Shown: one piece after another, positions 33,498 through 45,157 of the stretch
How the letters are laid out: every line of letters starts with the position of its first letter
Position numbering within the stretch: the stretch's first letter is position 1
Origin: Xenoacremonium recifei
Taxonomy: Eukaryota; Ascomycota; Sordariomycetes; Hypocreales; Nectriaceae
DNA: 64,000 bases
Assembly: GCA_012184525.1 (NCBI GenBank)
Contig: WOFQ01000001.1
Span: forward strand, 868,001-932,000
Direction: 5' to 3'
Notes under the pieces: generated by a model
Told to the model about the DNA's origin: nothing
The model's database searches: none
Seen by the model: only the letters and a program-made list of their open reading frames with translations
Program-made: the position numbers and the translations under genes

Positions 33498-36001
33498 TTA
33501 GACGCCAATTGGTGTCTGCTGAGGCTGCTGGAGGCTGCCTTGACTGCTGTGAGCAGACGGATCCGAGTCGTATTCACCACTGCCCGCGCTAGCACTCGCA
33601 CTGCCCGTCAGACTTCGAACATTTCTAGGCTTAGGTAGATTGACAGCGCTCACCCCGATATGCTGCTCGACTTGCTGTGGTGCGACTGCGTTTCCCTGGC
33701 CAGGGGGGTACCGGGGGACGGGTTGTCGCATTCCGTCGGGAGGCGAAGGTCGTCCGTTCATGCCGGGGCCGGGCCCGTATCCGTTCGGAGGCGAGGGTCG
33801 TCGGCTGCCACCGCGCAGCGAGGGGCTGTACGGATTGCCCGGAGATTGACTAGCACGTCGCGGGTAGGCACCGTTCATGCCGGGAGGACCGCCGGGGCCA
33901 GGTCCATAGGACATCTCATCTAATCTTGAAGCTGTCAATGAGTTGGCGCGAGAACTGGCGTTCATCGCTCCCCGATCGACGTTTCCGTAGCGGTTCGAGG
34001 TCATGCTCATGAGAGGATCGTCGAGGATGTTGTCGTTCATTATTTGGGCGTGGCTCATTTGACTGGTGCGGTTGTTGCGGCCGCCGAAGCTGGGTCGGAA
34101 GCGGCCTCCTCGGTGTGCAGGGAGTGTGTCGGGATTGTTACGGAACTGCGCTGGGGTTGGGCCCGGTGCCTTTCGGTTCTTTCTCGAGGTAACGCTCATC
34201 ATGTCGAAGTTATCGGGATCGATCATAGGAGGCGCAGGGTTGTTCATCGGGTCGACGTATTCATCGTCATCGTCGTCGTCGTCATCGAAAACCTGCTTGC
34301 TCCGTCGCATGGGATGCGGACCGCGAGAGGGCGGCACACCCCTCACACTAGGAGGGCCGGGCGGTCCCCTGCGCATACGCATCTCCTGTTCCCTCAGTGC
34401 GATTTCTCGCTGTCGAAGCTGCAGTTCCCTCTCACGCAGTGAAGTATCCTGTAGGTCACCTGCAATGGACGGCTCTGATCCTTCGGGGATGTCGTCGTAC
34501 AGCACCAAATGCGAAAATTCTTCCAAGCTGTTCTCTTCCAGAGATCCTCGTCGCGAGGGCTGCCTGGAGCCACCTCCATTCATATTCATGTTCATGGCTG
34601 GTGGAATTCGTCCGTATCCGTTGGGGGTTCCTCCGTTCATGATCGAGGGAGGACCACGACGCATACCTGCTTGGCTGAGGTTCGATGAGTTCCGAGGCCG
34701 GGGCTGCCGAGGCATCCCATTGCCATTGGGCATGCCGTTCATCATGGGTCGATGGCCGTTCTGTGAGGGCATCCTAGGCACAGGTGATGTGACTGGGGAG
34801 CTTGGGGGGAGCATGGTGGGTGCATCGCCTGACTTTGGTCGGTTTCGGTTCACAATGTTGAGATTGTGGAGGATTGCATAAAGCGTCTCGATCCGGGGCA
34901 CCGTCACATTCGAATCGCGAGCCAGCTTGATCGGGGAGCCAAGGTAGGTCTCAACTTCCATCGGCCTCCGGGCAACGTAGTCCTGCCACATGATACTCTC
35001 TCCGGTAGTCTTGATCATCTCGTCGATGGTCTTGTCCTTGAAGCTGGCATCGAACTTGCAGCCGTTGGCCTCAGCCAGGTGCAGCAACTCGTCCAAAACT
35101 CCGGTGACGAGGTCCTTAACCCCGACCTTTTCGAGCAGGGCACCATGGTTAGGGGTCTCAAAGATAACGCTGGCGGGATGGAAAGCGATGGGGCTGGGTG
35201 CAAGTTAGTACTGGTTGACTACAAAAACCAACAGAAAACATACCCAATCACTCGTTCGTACTGCTGCTGGCGGATGTTCGGAGACACGGTACAGTTGACT
35301 TGGCCCGTATTCAGCGTCATTGATAGCGCCTGTGCCATGTCATCTTGGATCTGTCTGGGAATAGCACCGCCGCTCTTGTTGATTGCAGGCCCAATCCAGA
35401 TATCTGCGGCTCCCTTGTGTTCAAACTCGCTCTGGCCGAGTTGTGTGAGCTCAGCTCCAGATACGAGCGATAGCACGACGTTTGTAGGAAACCTCTCCTC
35501 GATAGCGGATTCTACCCCTAGAGTGTGAGTTGTGTTGACGAGAATACAGGTGTGGTGAGGTGTGACGACGGAGTCGATAACGGCGGCGAGGTCATAGACA
35601 TCGGGGAGAGCTTTAACGCATAATATCACGTAGTCGAAAGGGCCCTCTCTGGTGTTGGCGGCATCTTCCGGGTTTCGGACAACTGTAGGGGACGTGTCAG
35701 ACATATTCCATCACCATGCTTTGCTTTGCTTATTTGCTTTGCTGGACGCACCATGTCGGGGCTTGAATCGCTCGTTACCGAACACAGCAGACCTAGGAAG
35801 CGCCGGTCAGTTGATTATTCGTTTGACAGCAGACGGATTGACTTACTTGAAAGAGATGCCGTACTGTGCGACATGTTCGTAGCCTGATTTCCAAACGAGC
35901 GTCACGTCGCAGGCATTGGTGGCCTGGAGTCTCCAAGACAGAAATGCCGAGACGGGGTTTCCTCCCACTGAACAGACTCGCATTAGCTCATTGTCGGTCA
36001 T
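33498..36001 (-). CDS. ketopantoate reductase-like protein with long disordered tail
   Basis: Four exons: 36001-35847, 35792-35752, 35682-35244 and 35193-33498; 776 aa in frame through three introns (a TACTAAC branch site in the last). Residues 1 to about 210 are the ApbA/PanE NAD(P)-binding domain: a degenerate glycine loop VGGNPVSAFLSWRLQ, then FDYVILCVKAL and a HTCILVNTTHTLGVE strand. Residues about 212-335 form the helical ApbA_C domain (VLDELLHLAEANG, TTGESIMWQDYVARRPMEVETYLG). Residues about 336-776 are predicted disordered: Pro/Gly/Arg/Asn/Ser-rich with a DDDDDDDDEY run and a charged helix rich in LRERE-type repeats. PanE reduces ketopantoate in pantothenate synthesis, but fungi carry several paralogues, and this extended form (like the mug72 group) need not be the biosynthetic enzyme. 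The reductase fold is firm, the substrate is not. Confidence 0.88.
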
Positions 36002-39000
36002 GATGATGGTGGTGGAAGTCGCAGATTCCCACGCCGCATGAGAGAGCGGACGGCGCGAATCGACGAGACGTTGGGTGTGAAACGAGTGTGGTGGATGGAG
36101 GTTTGATTTTCAAGGTGGGCAGAAGTGCAGAACAGGCAGGGGAAAGTTAGTAGATAGCTGGGATGGAGACGGGAGTATGACGAGGGAACAATGGGGTTTG
36201 CAACGGGGCGCGTCCAGGCAGGGTCAGGCGCGGAAGAGCAGCAGGACCAGGGCCAGGACTGGGACGAATGCCACCAAGCTAAGGTATGAAGGGAGAATTG
36301 CAGGAGGGGAGAGAGAGCAGAGACAGACCTGATAGAATCTTGAGCCGGGGCGATATGGGCGCCATGGTGTGTCGAGGGGCCTAAGCCGATGAGGAATAGC
36401 GGGCAGGCCAAGTGTGAGGGACAGCTGAGTGGCCTCTCGCGATGGGCCCGTAGCTCTTTGAAGGTGCCACAGGACAGCGGAGGGCAAAGGGAGCGCCTCT
36501 CCCTGGGGATGGGATGGCTGGTTGGCTCCCGAGGACGAGATATTGGGTGCGTGGCGCGGAGTCGTGGGACGTTCTGCTGCTCAAGCTGACGATGCTGCAG
36601 TATCGACGGCTGTTGATCGAGCAAGCAAGCAAGCAAGCCAGCAAGCGTCGGTAGGGCGAAGACCCGGCACGTAGGGGAGGGTCTAGCGGGCGAGGCGAGG
36701 CCGGGAGGGCGTCGAGGGTGGTGCGCGGCGCGCGGGAGTCGACGAGAGATGGATCGAGCGAGCGAGCGAGAGAGGTCGGATCAACGACGGTGACAACAAC
36801 GCAGCAGGGGTATACTGGTGTAGCGCGGCGGAAGGCGTGTACTGTCTGGTTGCGTGCGTGGTCGTGGTCAAGATGCGACGGCCAGTGGTGGGACGAGCAA
36901 GCTGAGATGGCACAGGCAAGCCGCACGAGTGGACCAAGGAATCCCAGAGATTGGAGATTTGGTCTGGGGTTCGTTCGTCGAGCAGCCTAGCGAATCGAAG
37001 GCGAGGAGAGCAGGCGGAGGCCACCTCGAGCGGGTACGGAACAAGTCGCGCGCGCGGGCTTGCTAGGTCTGGTCCAGGGCCTGGTTTGGCTTGGACGGAA
37101 CGGCCTTGGCTTCTTCGGCAACCCTGGACGAGCTGGAACTGAATGAATGGGTCTCCTGCTGGCGTCAGGATTGGGTTCTCGCGGGTCTTGGTCTTGGTTT
37201 TGGGCCCATGAATGGCGATGGAGCAGCTGCGAGAAAAGGGAATAAAGCGAGTGGATGGATGGATGGATGAATGATGGCTGGATGATGGAGGAGAGAGAGT
37301 TTGGGACCGGAAAGGCCGCGTTTGTGGAGGGCGGAAGAGGTGGAGGAAAAGAAGCGCGATCCAATGCAAGCAAAGAAGAAAAAAAAAAAAACGAGAGGCG
37401 CGAAGGAGGAGGAGAACACGGGCCGGAGCAGTAAAGCGGCCGTAGAGTGACCGTGAGTGGTAGGCTTTACCGTATTCCGTGAGTGTTGGTTTTGAAAGAT
37501 GATGAAGCGAGTGGATGGAGGGACGGAAGCGATGGGATGGAGGGAATGTCGCCCAGAATTAATCCCCGTAGGTCCCGTGCCAATGGGAGGATGGGGAGGG
37601 GAATGAATGAATGGGATTGCTGGGAAAGAATGGAGAAAGGGGAAGACGAAGGGAAGAGAGAAAGAGAATGAATTACCTACCGTCAATTCAACAAACACCC
37701 TCTGATCTGATCCGCTGCCCGTCAGTCTTTCGAGGGAGGGATGGAAAATCTTTTTTTCTGGAGTGCTGAGGCGCTGTGGAGGACCGCTGGAGCTAGTGGA
37801 GATGCCGCTGTAATACGAATCCACGGGGCGCCGCGCGGTTCTGACGGAGCTGGAGACGTGAAAACTTTCTGTGAAGTGACTGGACTGGAAGGGATCGAGC
37901 TAGCAGCTGCAGTGACAAGCTATCCAGCTAGCTAGCTAGTTCACACGGGTCCAGGAACCGAGCAGCCGTTGAATCGCAGCACCGCGACGGAATTGGAACG
38001 GACGCAGCCCCCAAAATCCGGCCTTGTTGGTCCCCTGGGGAAGAAGTGCCAGGTACCCTCTGAGACAGCGGTGGCGGGCGTGCGAGGCGCTGGCACAGCT
38101 GGCGTCGATCGATCCGGATTGCGATCCCAACGGGGATTCCTGAATCGCCTCGGCCGGCTGATGCGAGAGTGACGAAAGTCGGGTTGCGTGGGGCGGCCAG
38201 AGACAGCACGTTCCTGGCTTGATTTGATACTGGAATCGCGGTTGTCGAGGGGAAAGCCTGTTGTTGACTCTCCTTCTTTCGCTGACTCCTCTCCCGTCTC
38301 GCAAGCTTGATAAAGCTCAGCCGGGCCCCCTTTCGGTCTGTCCGCTCTCTTCTCTCCTTATTGGAATCGGGTTCGGGTTCGGTCCGAGTTGTTGCGTTGC
38401 GTCGAGGCTCGAATACCGGTCGTCTTCTCCTATTTGACAAGACTCAACGAAGGTGAGGGCGTAAGGCTTCGGTCGTCGCAGCCGCGGGGAGGCAGGCAAT
38501 TCGACGCGAGGGAGGGTTCAACGAGTGGAAAAAGGCTGTGTGTTCGGGCACCTTCAACCCAGAGTGTTTCCCCGGCAGCGAGCAACGTGGCTTCGGCTCT
38601 TCTTTGACCTGGCCTTGCCTCGAACCTTGTTCTGAGGAAAAAGAAGGAGAAGTCGAGCAGACGAGAGAGCGTTCGTTAAAGGAAGATACGAGCCCATGCG
38701 CTGCTTTGACAAGCGATGGCCCGGTACCGAAAGCAACTCCCTGTCTGTTGACCCTTATCCTGCCCGTCCCGAACGACTGTCAAACCCTTCTCCCGAATGC
38801 TACATACGAAAGCCAGTAGGTATCCGTTATTATCCCCATCTCGACGGATACTCCGTCGCCTCCATGCCCCATGGACTGACGACTCTCCCCCGGTCACCAC
38901 CACCACCGGCGTACGTACATACGTAGTCGAGGCGCTCCCAACGGCTCTCCTCTTTTCTGTTCTATTTTCTGCCCGAGTGTCGTGACCAGCTTCAGTGCCT

Positions 39001-39069
39001 GACGTGCAACGGGCTCCATTTGACGCGTGAATCAGTCAACTCAACTCAGCCCGGGCTCACGGTGCACAA

Positions 39070-39083
39070 CCCCCCCCCCCCCC
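39070..39083. repeat. 14-bp poly-C tract
   Basis: Homopolymer run of 14 C on the plus strand within the gene-poor region; slippage-prone. Confidence 0.8.
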
Positions 39084-42000
39084 GTCGCCCTGTGATATAA
39101 ACAGCCATATTAATGGCAAGTCGTTCTGCTGTCCAAGGCAGCTCTCCGATCAGGATGCTACCCTGGTGGACCCCTAACCCCAGCAAGACGTGGATGGCAT
39201 ATTCATGATATGGCCATGGCGAGGTACCGTCTGTTCGGGCCGCTGCGCCAGCTTCGCCCTGTGGCCCTACCACAAGATACCTCGTAATAATGGAGGCCGA
39301 TCTTCTTCGACGTGGGCCTCCTCCCGACGGGGAGGTCAGGTCCCCTGTCCCCTATCTGTCGCTGCCCTGGTCAGTGTCGGCCTGCGCCTCAACCGGGGTG
39401 GACGCGTCGGCGAGACGCATGTGCCGTCGTCCCGTCCGCCGTTGAAGCCATCCTGAGCCTCGACGTCCAACACGAGCTGGTGCATGCCATGGTGTTGAAA
39501 AGGATCCGAGACATCGGGGACGGGAAGCTTGGGAGGCTCCGAGGGACGGTGCCACGAGCTGGAATGCAATTCCCGTGTCGATGCAGGGGACTTTGGACCA
39601 GCAGACGGCGCACAAGTATGCACAGGGCTGCAAGGGTGCTGGATGTTATACAGCACGGGATGCCAACCCGCGGATCGACAAAGCCCATGGTCTCATTCAA
39701 AGCAGTGACATTCCTCGGCCTGGCTGTTGGCCTCGCCGCTACGTGGAGGCTGGGGATCTTGATTCTGACATGGAGATAGTCTCGCTGCTGGACCCTGACG
39801 ACCGATATCCAGGTTTCAGGGCTAGCAGATGGATGCTATGGATATCTTGCAAATCCCCCAACGAGTTCATTCTCCTCTGATCTCCCGTCTGCCCGAGTGC
39901 TTGCCCACTTCACGAGGGGGGGAAGCACTGTGTTATCTACACGCAGCCATTGGCACGTACCTCATTTTACGGTACCAATCTCTGGTCCTTGACGGAGAGA
40001 TACCGGCATGTGCAATTCCCTATCACAGACACACACACACGGCAGATAGTGGGCGTGGCGGTTCCGGTGGGACACAGACAGACAGAAACACAAAGAGCTG
40101 CTGCTCCCGTCCAGGGACTCTTTGTAACGTCCTCAGCAGTAAACTCGAGCCATTGAACTCAATTGCGACCGTTCCAACGGACCAACTCGCCTTGTGCCTG
40201 GAGTCTTCCCTATCCTGGATCGCGTCTGGCGTTCGCTGCGAGGCCGAACAAGCGTAGCTCCGGAACTCAACCACCACCAACTGCTATCACCGGGCTTTGC
40301 CATCGCCCATCCCGCTCGCCGTTCGATGCTACGCTGAAAACCTGCTGCTGAGCCTCGCCAACGATCCACCGCCGAGCATGCATCCACCACACTGCTAAGC
40401 ACTGGCGGCGGAGGAGGACGGAGACTTGACTGACAAACCACCCACCCCCTGGGCCGACTTCTCGATTAAAGTTACACGCTTGGCTTCTCCTCTTCCCACG
40501 AAGCGGTCCACAAGCAACGAATCACAACACGCGTTCCGCGGGGTCGCTGTGCACAGGAACGCGGCCGTTCCAAGTTGACTGTTGGGCTGCCCTCTAGCCT
40601 CTGGCGCAAGCCATGGAACCAATGGAACCGCCCACCCACTGGAATCGAGCTTCTGGGGAGGATTCTGGCTTCTGGCACACGGTCTCAGTGGAAGCCTGGC
40701 CCGGTGTGGTGCCAGCGCCAAGTCTGCCGCGAGATCGATCCAGGACGAGTAGACTCGCAGCATGTGCTCGCTGGCTCCAGGCCCTTGCCCTGATCAGGAA
40801 TCACGAGCCTTTTTCTCCCCTCCTCACACTTTATTTATTCTTTTGAGACATCCCCATCCCTCTACCAGACTCTCTTCGTGGCTTTCGAGACCTCAATCTC
40901 AAAATCCCTTTTCCCATCTTCCCCTCTCGCTGCTCCTCGAATATCCCGGAATCACCGGCGTCTGCGTCGTCTCCAATCTCGATGACACAAACGTATCGAT
41001 GACGTACCTCCTGGTCAAGCCTCCTGACCGGGCCATGGCACGAGTCTGGATATAGTCAACGCTGGACGCGCTTGCGAAAGGAGCCACGCCTTTCGTCTTC
41101 GCACAGTAAACCTGGCTAGCAAGAATAAAGAGCCGAAAAAGGGGAACGCGGGCTCCACAGGGGCCGGGATAAGCCGTACATAGTATTCGCACTACAGCCC
41201 TTGGGTAGATTCTGATCGGATGTGTGCCTGAAGTTCTGGATCCCCTCAGGCCCCCCCTGGGGCTTTGAAGACAGACGGAGAACATGAGAGGGGGCGCAAG
41301 GCATCGGAGATGGCGCTAACAGCAGCAAGTCTCGGGAGAAAGCCTGATGAACGCGTACTATCACCGCAGCAGAGAGACTTTCAAGTGTTCAGACGGATAG
41401 CCGGCTCTGCATCTTGCGGGAGCCAGTGTGTTGGCAGGACGAATTGGACGACGGGCTGCGTGGCCTCCGGGTTGATCCTTGACCATGCTCTGCAGAGTGT
41501 GCTGCAACGAAATGAAGTTCTCCAGTCCGCAGCAACAACACCGAGTCCGTAGAGGATGCATTTGGGACCCAACAACAGGAATAACAGCCGTAGGCGACCC
41601 GGCCAGACCACTGCAAGACCTGCTTTGGTTCGCTGGACGTGCAGCAGAGTTAAGGTGCTTTGTCAGATGCGAATCCCTTCATCTCCGGCTCATCCGCCCG
41701 CACGCCACCGGCATCTTGGATCTCTGGGCCAGCCAGGCCTGCTTCGCCAGCAGACAACAGCGAACACGAGACCAATCACACCCTCCCAGATTGACGAATT
41801 GGCAGCATCCCAACTGCCCTGACAGGATTGCCTCGACGAGGTCTGGCCCAGCCCGCGGCGGCGCGGCCCCCCCTGGCTGGTCTGGCCTGGCTTGCTGGCC
41901 CCTGCCACCGTTGCACTCCCGCCAGCGCTCTGGGCGACGGAGATTGGAGCCCATCGCGTGCGATGCTGCTAATTTTGACAGCACAGAGAGAGGGATCGTC

Positions 42001-43910
42001 CAGACTATCGAAAATAAACGGCTGGCCGGGGTGAGGCCAAGCTTGCTTTTCCAGAACGTGGTGCGTGCGAGGCCGGTCAGCCGCGCTCCAGTCTTTCGAG
42101 ATGGCGATGTTCCTTCAGCCCATCCGCGGTGCAAATTCTCCGGCGCGCCGCTTGATATGTGGTGTGTGCCCCTGAGCATCGGGCAGCTAGCCTGCTCATC
42201 GTCATCTTGTATGTGGACGATAACGACGCGTCGCAGGGGTTGGGCAACTCTTGCAACTCTCTGATTAGATCTCGTTGCTTCTCGGTTATGAGAAGTGGTA
42301 ATGCTCGACAAGCCACATGTACTGATCTTCGCCTTTGCCATCGTCAATCTTCATCAGCCCTGATGTCACTGGGCTGGGGTATCGACTAGTCCCCGCGCGG
42401 GAGAGCATCTCGTCCTCCTCGCTGGCTGATTTACGGCCAATCGATGCCAGGGGCGAGAACGGACACGTCGAAGGAGGCTCAACGACCGTCTGAACTTGGC
42501 AAGGCGGCCAATCTCAGGCCTTCGCTTGCTGTAAGGAATCTATCTATATACCAGACCTGCATCTCGGTTCCCAGGGTTGCATCGCGAATCCTCTTGGCCA
42601 ACTCGCAGCTTTCGGCTTTGGTTGGCTTCGTTACTGAAATTGCCATCGCGGAAGAGAAGACTTCCGAGCAGATGTCGCCGCTTCTGATCCAGAAACTGGG
42701 CCGATTGTAGTTTGCCGCGCGCCCTCTCTACACCGCATCGTCCCGCGGAGCCAGTGATTTTGGGCGTCAATATCAGGCGTGCAAACAGGCTCGTCATGCC
42801 AAGCCCCTAGGAATTCGTAGTCAGCGGCGGTTGAAAGGGGTCTTCCAGACCGACCTGCTTTAGTGAAATGCCCCTGCGGTTAGGTGGTCGTGGGGAAGAC
42901 ACTGGGAAGATACTACTGGTCGGCTAACCATCATCACCGCCTCTCCCGGACAGGGGACACCGTTCGATTTCCTTCAACGAGACCGTCAAACGCCACAAGC
43001 GTCCTTGTCTCGCTCGTGTAATAGGCCAGGTCTCAGTTGGACCAGGCCTTCCACGCCCTGCCCACGCTATGGCTGAATCCAGATTATTTGATATGTGAGG
43101 AGTTGACAATCTTCGCTGCAGGTCGATGGAGCTATTGCATCCCATTCCTTGCGGGCGCATCGGACGCGCTTCCCTCGCACCAAGCGGGCCGAACCCCTGG
43201 CCATTGAAGGGTTGAACGGCTGAACTGTCTCTCGAGGCTCCGAGAGTTATGGTTGTGTGGCTGTTACATCGGGTTTGCTTTCCGTTCCGTCCTGCATGTA
43301 GGCATAGGGTAGCTGTGATAGCACCTCGGCGGCAACTTGCATTACTTTCCACGACAGAGTTGTTGTGTTCTCGTTTCAGCATTGTACTCTCGGCAAATTG
43401 TTTATGGCAATCTGACCATGAATAGACACGTGGGATGTCATACGTAGTACATGATTCAGGTCTTCGTGTTGAAATGGGATTCTGAACTTCGGCACGAGTT
43501 TCCCACACAGTCAACAAAACCCAACGACTGTAGGAGTTTACGCCAGCATTGACTACCAAGTTACGCAAAGAGGAGCCGATTACTTGGATTTATGGACGGC
43601 AGTCTTATATAGAGTGAGTATGAACGAAAATATCCCGAGCTCGGACACGAAGTCTTGATAGAGTCGCTCCCTTGATAAGAAATACCTGCTCCATTGACGC
43701 AGTACCTAAGCCACTACCCTGGAGCATAGAGAACAACTCGTAAGAATGGGTCATATCTCATTGTTAGATATTATTCTGGCCTTTAATTAAGTACTTCGAT
43801 GTATTTGACGGATCTACCTTACTGGCTCTGGGACGTAGATATCTGTAGTAGGTCGACAGTCGGAAATGCTGTGAGGGGAGCCTCAGAGTGGTTCGCACTT
43901 GAAAGGCATC

Positions 43911-44045
43911 TTGGCTGTCCCCTCAGCTTACGCAAAGGTCTTACGCCAGTCTAAGATTGCTGTGAAGAAACGCGCCATTGGAAGTTATGTTTGCCGTCCC
44001 CTCCGCTTATGTACAAGTCTTACACCAGTCTAAAATTGCTGTGAA
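43911..44045. repeat. short direct duplication with transition differences
   Basis: Copies 43911-43966 and 43991-44045 share TTG.C(T/C)GTCCCCTC.GCTTA, then a GTCTTAC(G/A)CCAGTCTAA block and ATTGCTGTGAA. Several differences are C-to-T or G-to-A changes (ACG to ATG, ACGCC to ACACC, AAG to AAA), mostly removing CpG or CpA from copy 2. It looks like a decayed repeat or transposon remnant. Confidence 0.6.
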
Positions 44046-44985
44046 TCGGATGGCCCGACGTATTGTGTTAACTTTTTGGGGGCCGTATTGTTGTTCGTCG
44101 TCTCACGCCCTCTATTTTTTTGCATCGGATGTCTCTGTCGTATTATACTCAAGACATGTGAGTCATGTCATGTTTTTTGGGGGTCGCATATTATCTTCAC
44201 ACAACATCTGGAGTTGGCCTAAGACGTCTAAAACTAGAAATCCATCGGGATGTAGACGCCAACATTTCACAGGCTTCGCGGATCAAGCTAAGAGTAAAAC
44301 TAGTATAACCATAGATGAGAAATTCACACTGACTACATAATCATGATATGACCACGCAAGACTGGGCCCCGCGACCCGGAAGTAAGAGGAAGTGAAGTGG
44401 TTTGAATGACAAGGCAGGATCGAAAACCTAAGGAAATTATAAAGTTCTCTGAGCAAATTGAGATTCTATCCAAGAAAGATGCAATCAAAAGAAGCTAAGG
44501 TATACCCAAAAGGGATGATAGTGAGAGCTAGGGAAACGCAACAAGCTGAGAGTGTATATGACGAATCTATAAGCCGTCAAGGCCATTTGACGATCTTCGA
44601 CTAGCGACATGATGTAGTCGATGAGATCGTCAAGAATGATACGAAGTTAAACCATGACTAAAGTAGCGACTTCGGAAGCCTTCATGGTCTGACTACCCTG
44701 CTGGCTGTGGTGTCAGCCTGGCAATTCTAAGCTTTCAGAACTCATCTCAGCTACCTGCTTAATCCCCGAAACGCAATCAGCCGAAGAGCCATGGAAACCG
44801 CCATTGAGACGCGGTTCAATCCGAGGATAGAGCTTATATCAACTAGATAAGAAAAAAATATATTTCCACTCTCCATATAGAATATGGGCTTGGGCGTGTC
44901 GTCCCGAGTCTGGGGTTGTTGTCATTGGCCGGTGACTCACGGCTGGGTTAGGCAGACTGAAAGCATCCCGAGCGGCCTCAGGCTC

Positions 44986-44992
44986 TATAAAA
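44986..44992 (+). promoter_or_regulatory. TATA box TATAAAA of the double F-box gene
   Basis: CTATAAAAG context. It lies 10 bp before an in-frame ATG (45002), too close for that ATG to be within a normal transcript, and about 165 bp before the ATG at 45158. Confidence 0.55.
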
Positions 44993-45157
44993 GCCAGTCG
45001 CATGAACATCGAAGAAGCAAAAGTGGATCTAATCATTTCCCAGTCTTTTTGTCCTCTGAATAGTCCGTTCTCCCAGAAGTGCGGTCCAAACTTTGGACAT
45101 CTCACATTCATCTTACGGAAGCCAACCTACTTCATTCCATGCAAAGACGACTTGAAG

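Larger units (their letters stand above)
36002..45001. other. 9-kb gene-poor region
   Basis: No splice-linked or family-matching frames were found. From 36.0 to about 38.2 kb the plus strand is strongly purine-rich (CT-rich on the reductase gene's coding strand), with GGAT, GCAA and GCGA microrepeats at 37253-37280, 36620-36645 and 36757-36770. Near 38.2-38.4 kb the bias reverses. A 14-C run lies at 39070-39083. A CT-rich plus-strand block at about 40800-40940 resembles a promoter but leads to no recognisable gene. Overlapping antisense frames at 41.5-42.3 kb (261 and 222 codons) look like chance openings in GC-rich DNA. 43.6-44.9 kb is AT-rich with decayed duplications. Confidence 0.5.

Noticed and set aside
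37165..37824. 219-codon minus-strand frame starting VDSYYSGISTSSSG with a later GTAGGT donor, as an upstream exon of the reductase-like gene
   Set aside because: It starts with GTG rather than ATG, no acceptor links it to the reductase gene at a sensible distance, and the rest is Phe/Pro/Ser low complexity.
41479..42347. Overlapping frames on both strands (261 and 222 codons)
   Set aside because: Both are open only because the region is GC-rich; neither shows motifs, and two antisense genes over the same bases are improbable.
42924..43568. 214-codon frame on the minus strand
   Set aside because: No recognisable domain, Arg/Thr/Ser-rich random texture, no splice or promoter evidence.
45002..45157. 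Longer N-terminus for the double F-box protein from the ATG at 45002
   Set aside because: A TATAAAA box lies 10 bp before that ATG, so the transcript probably starts after it.
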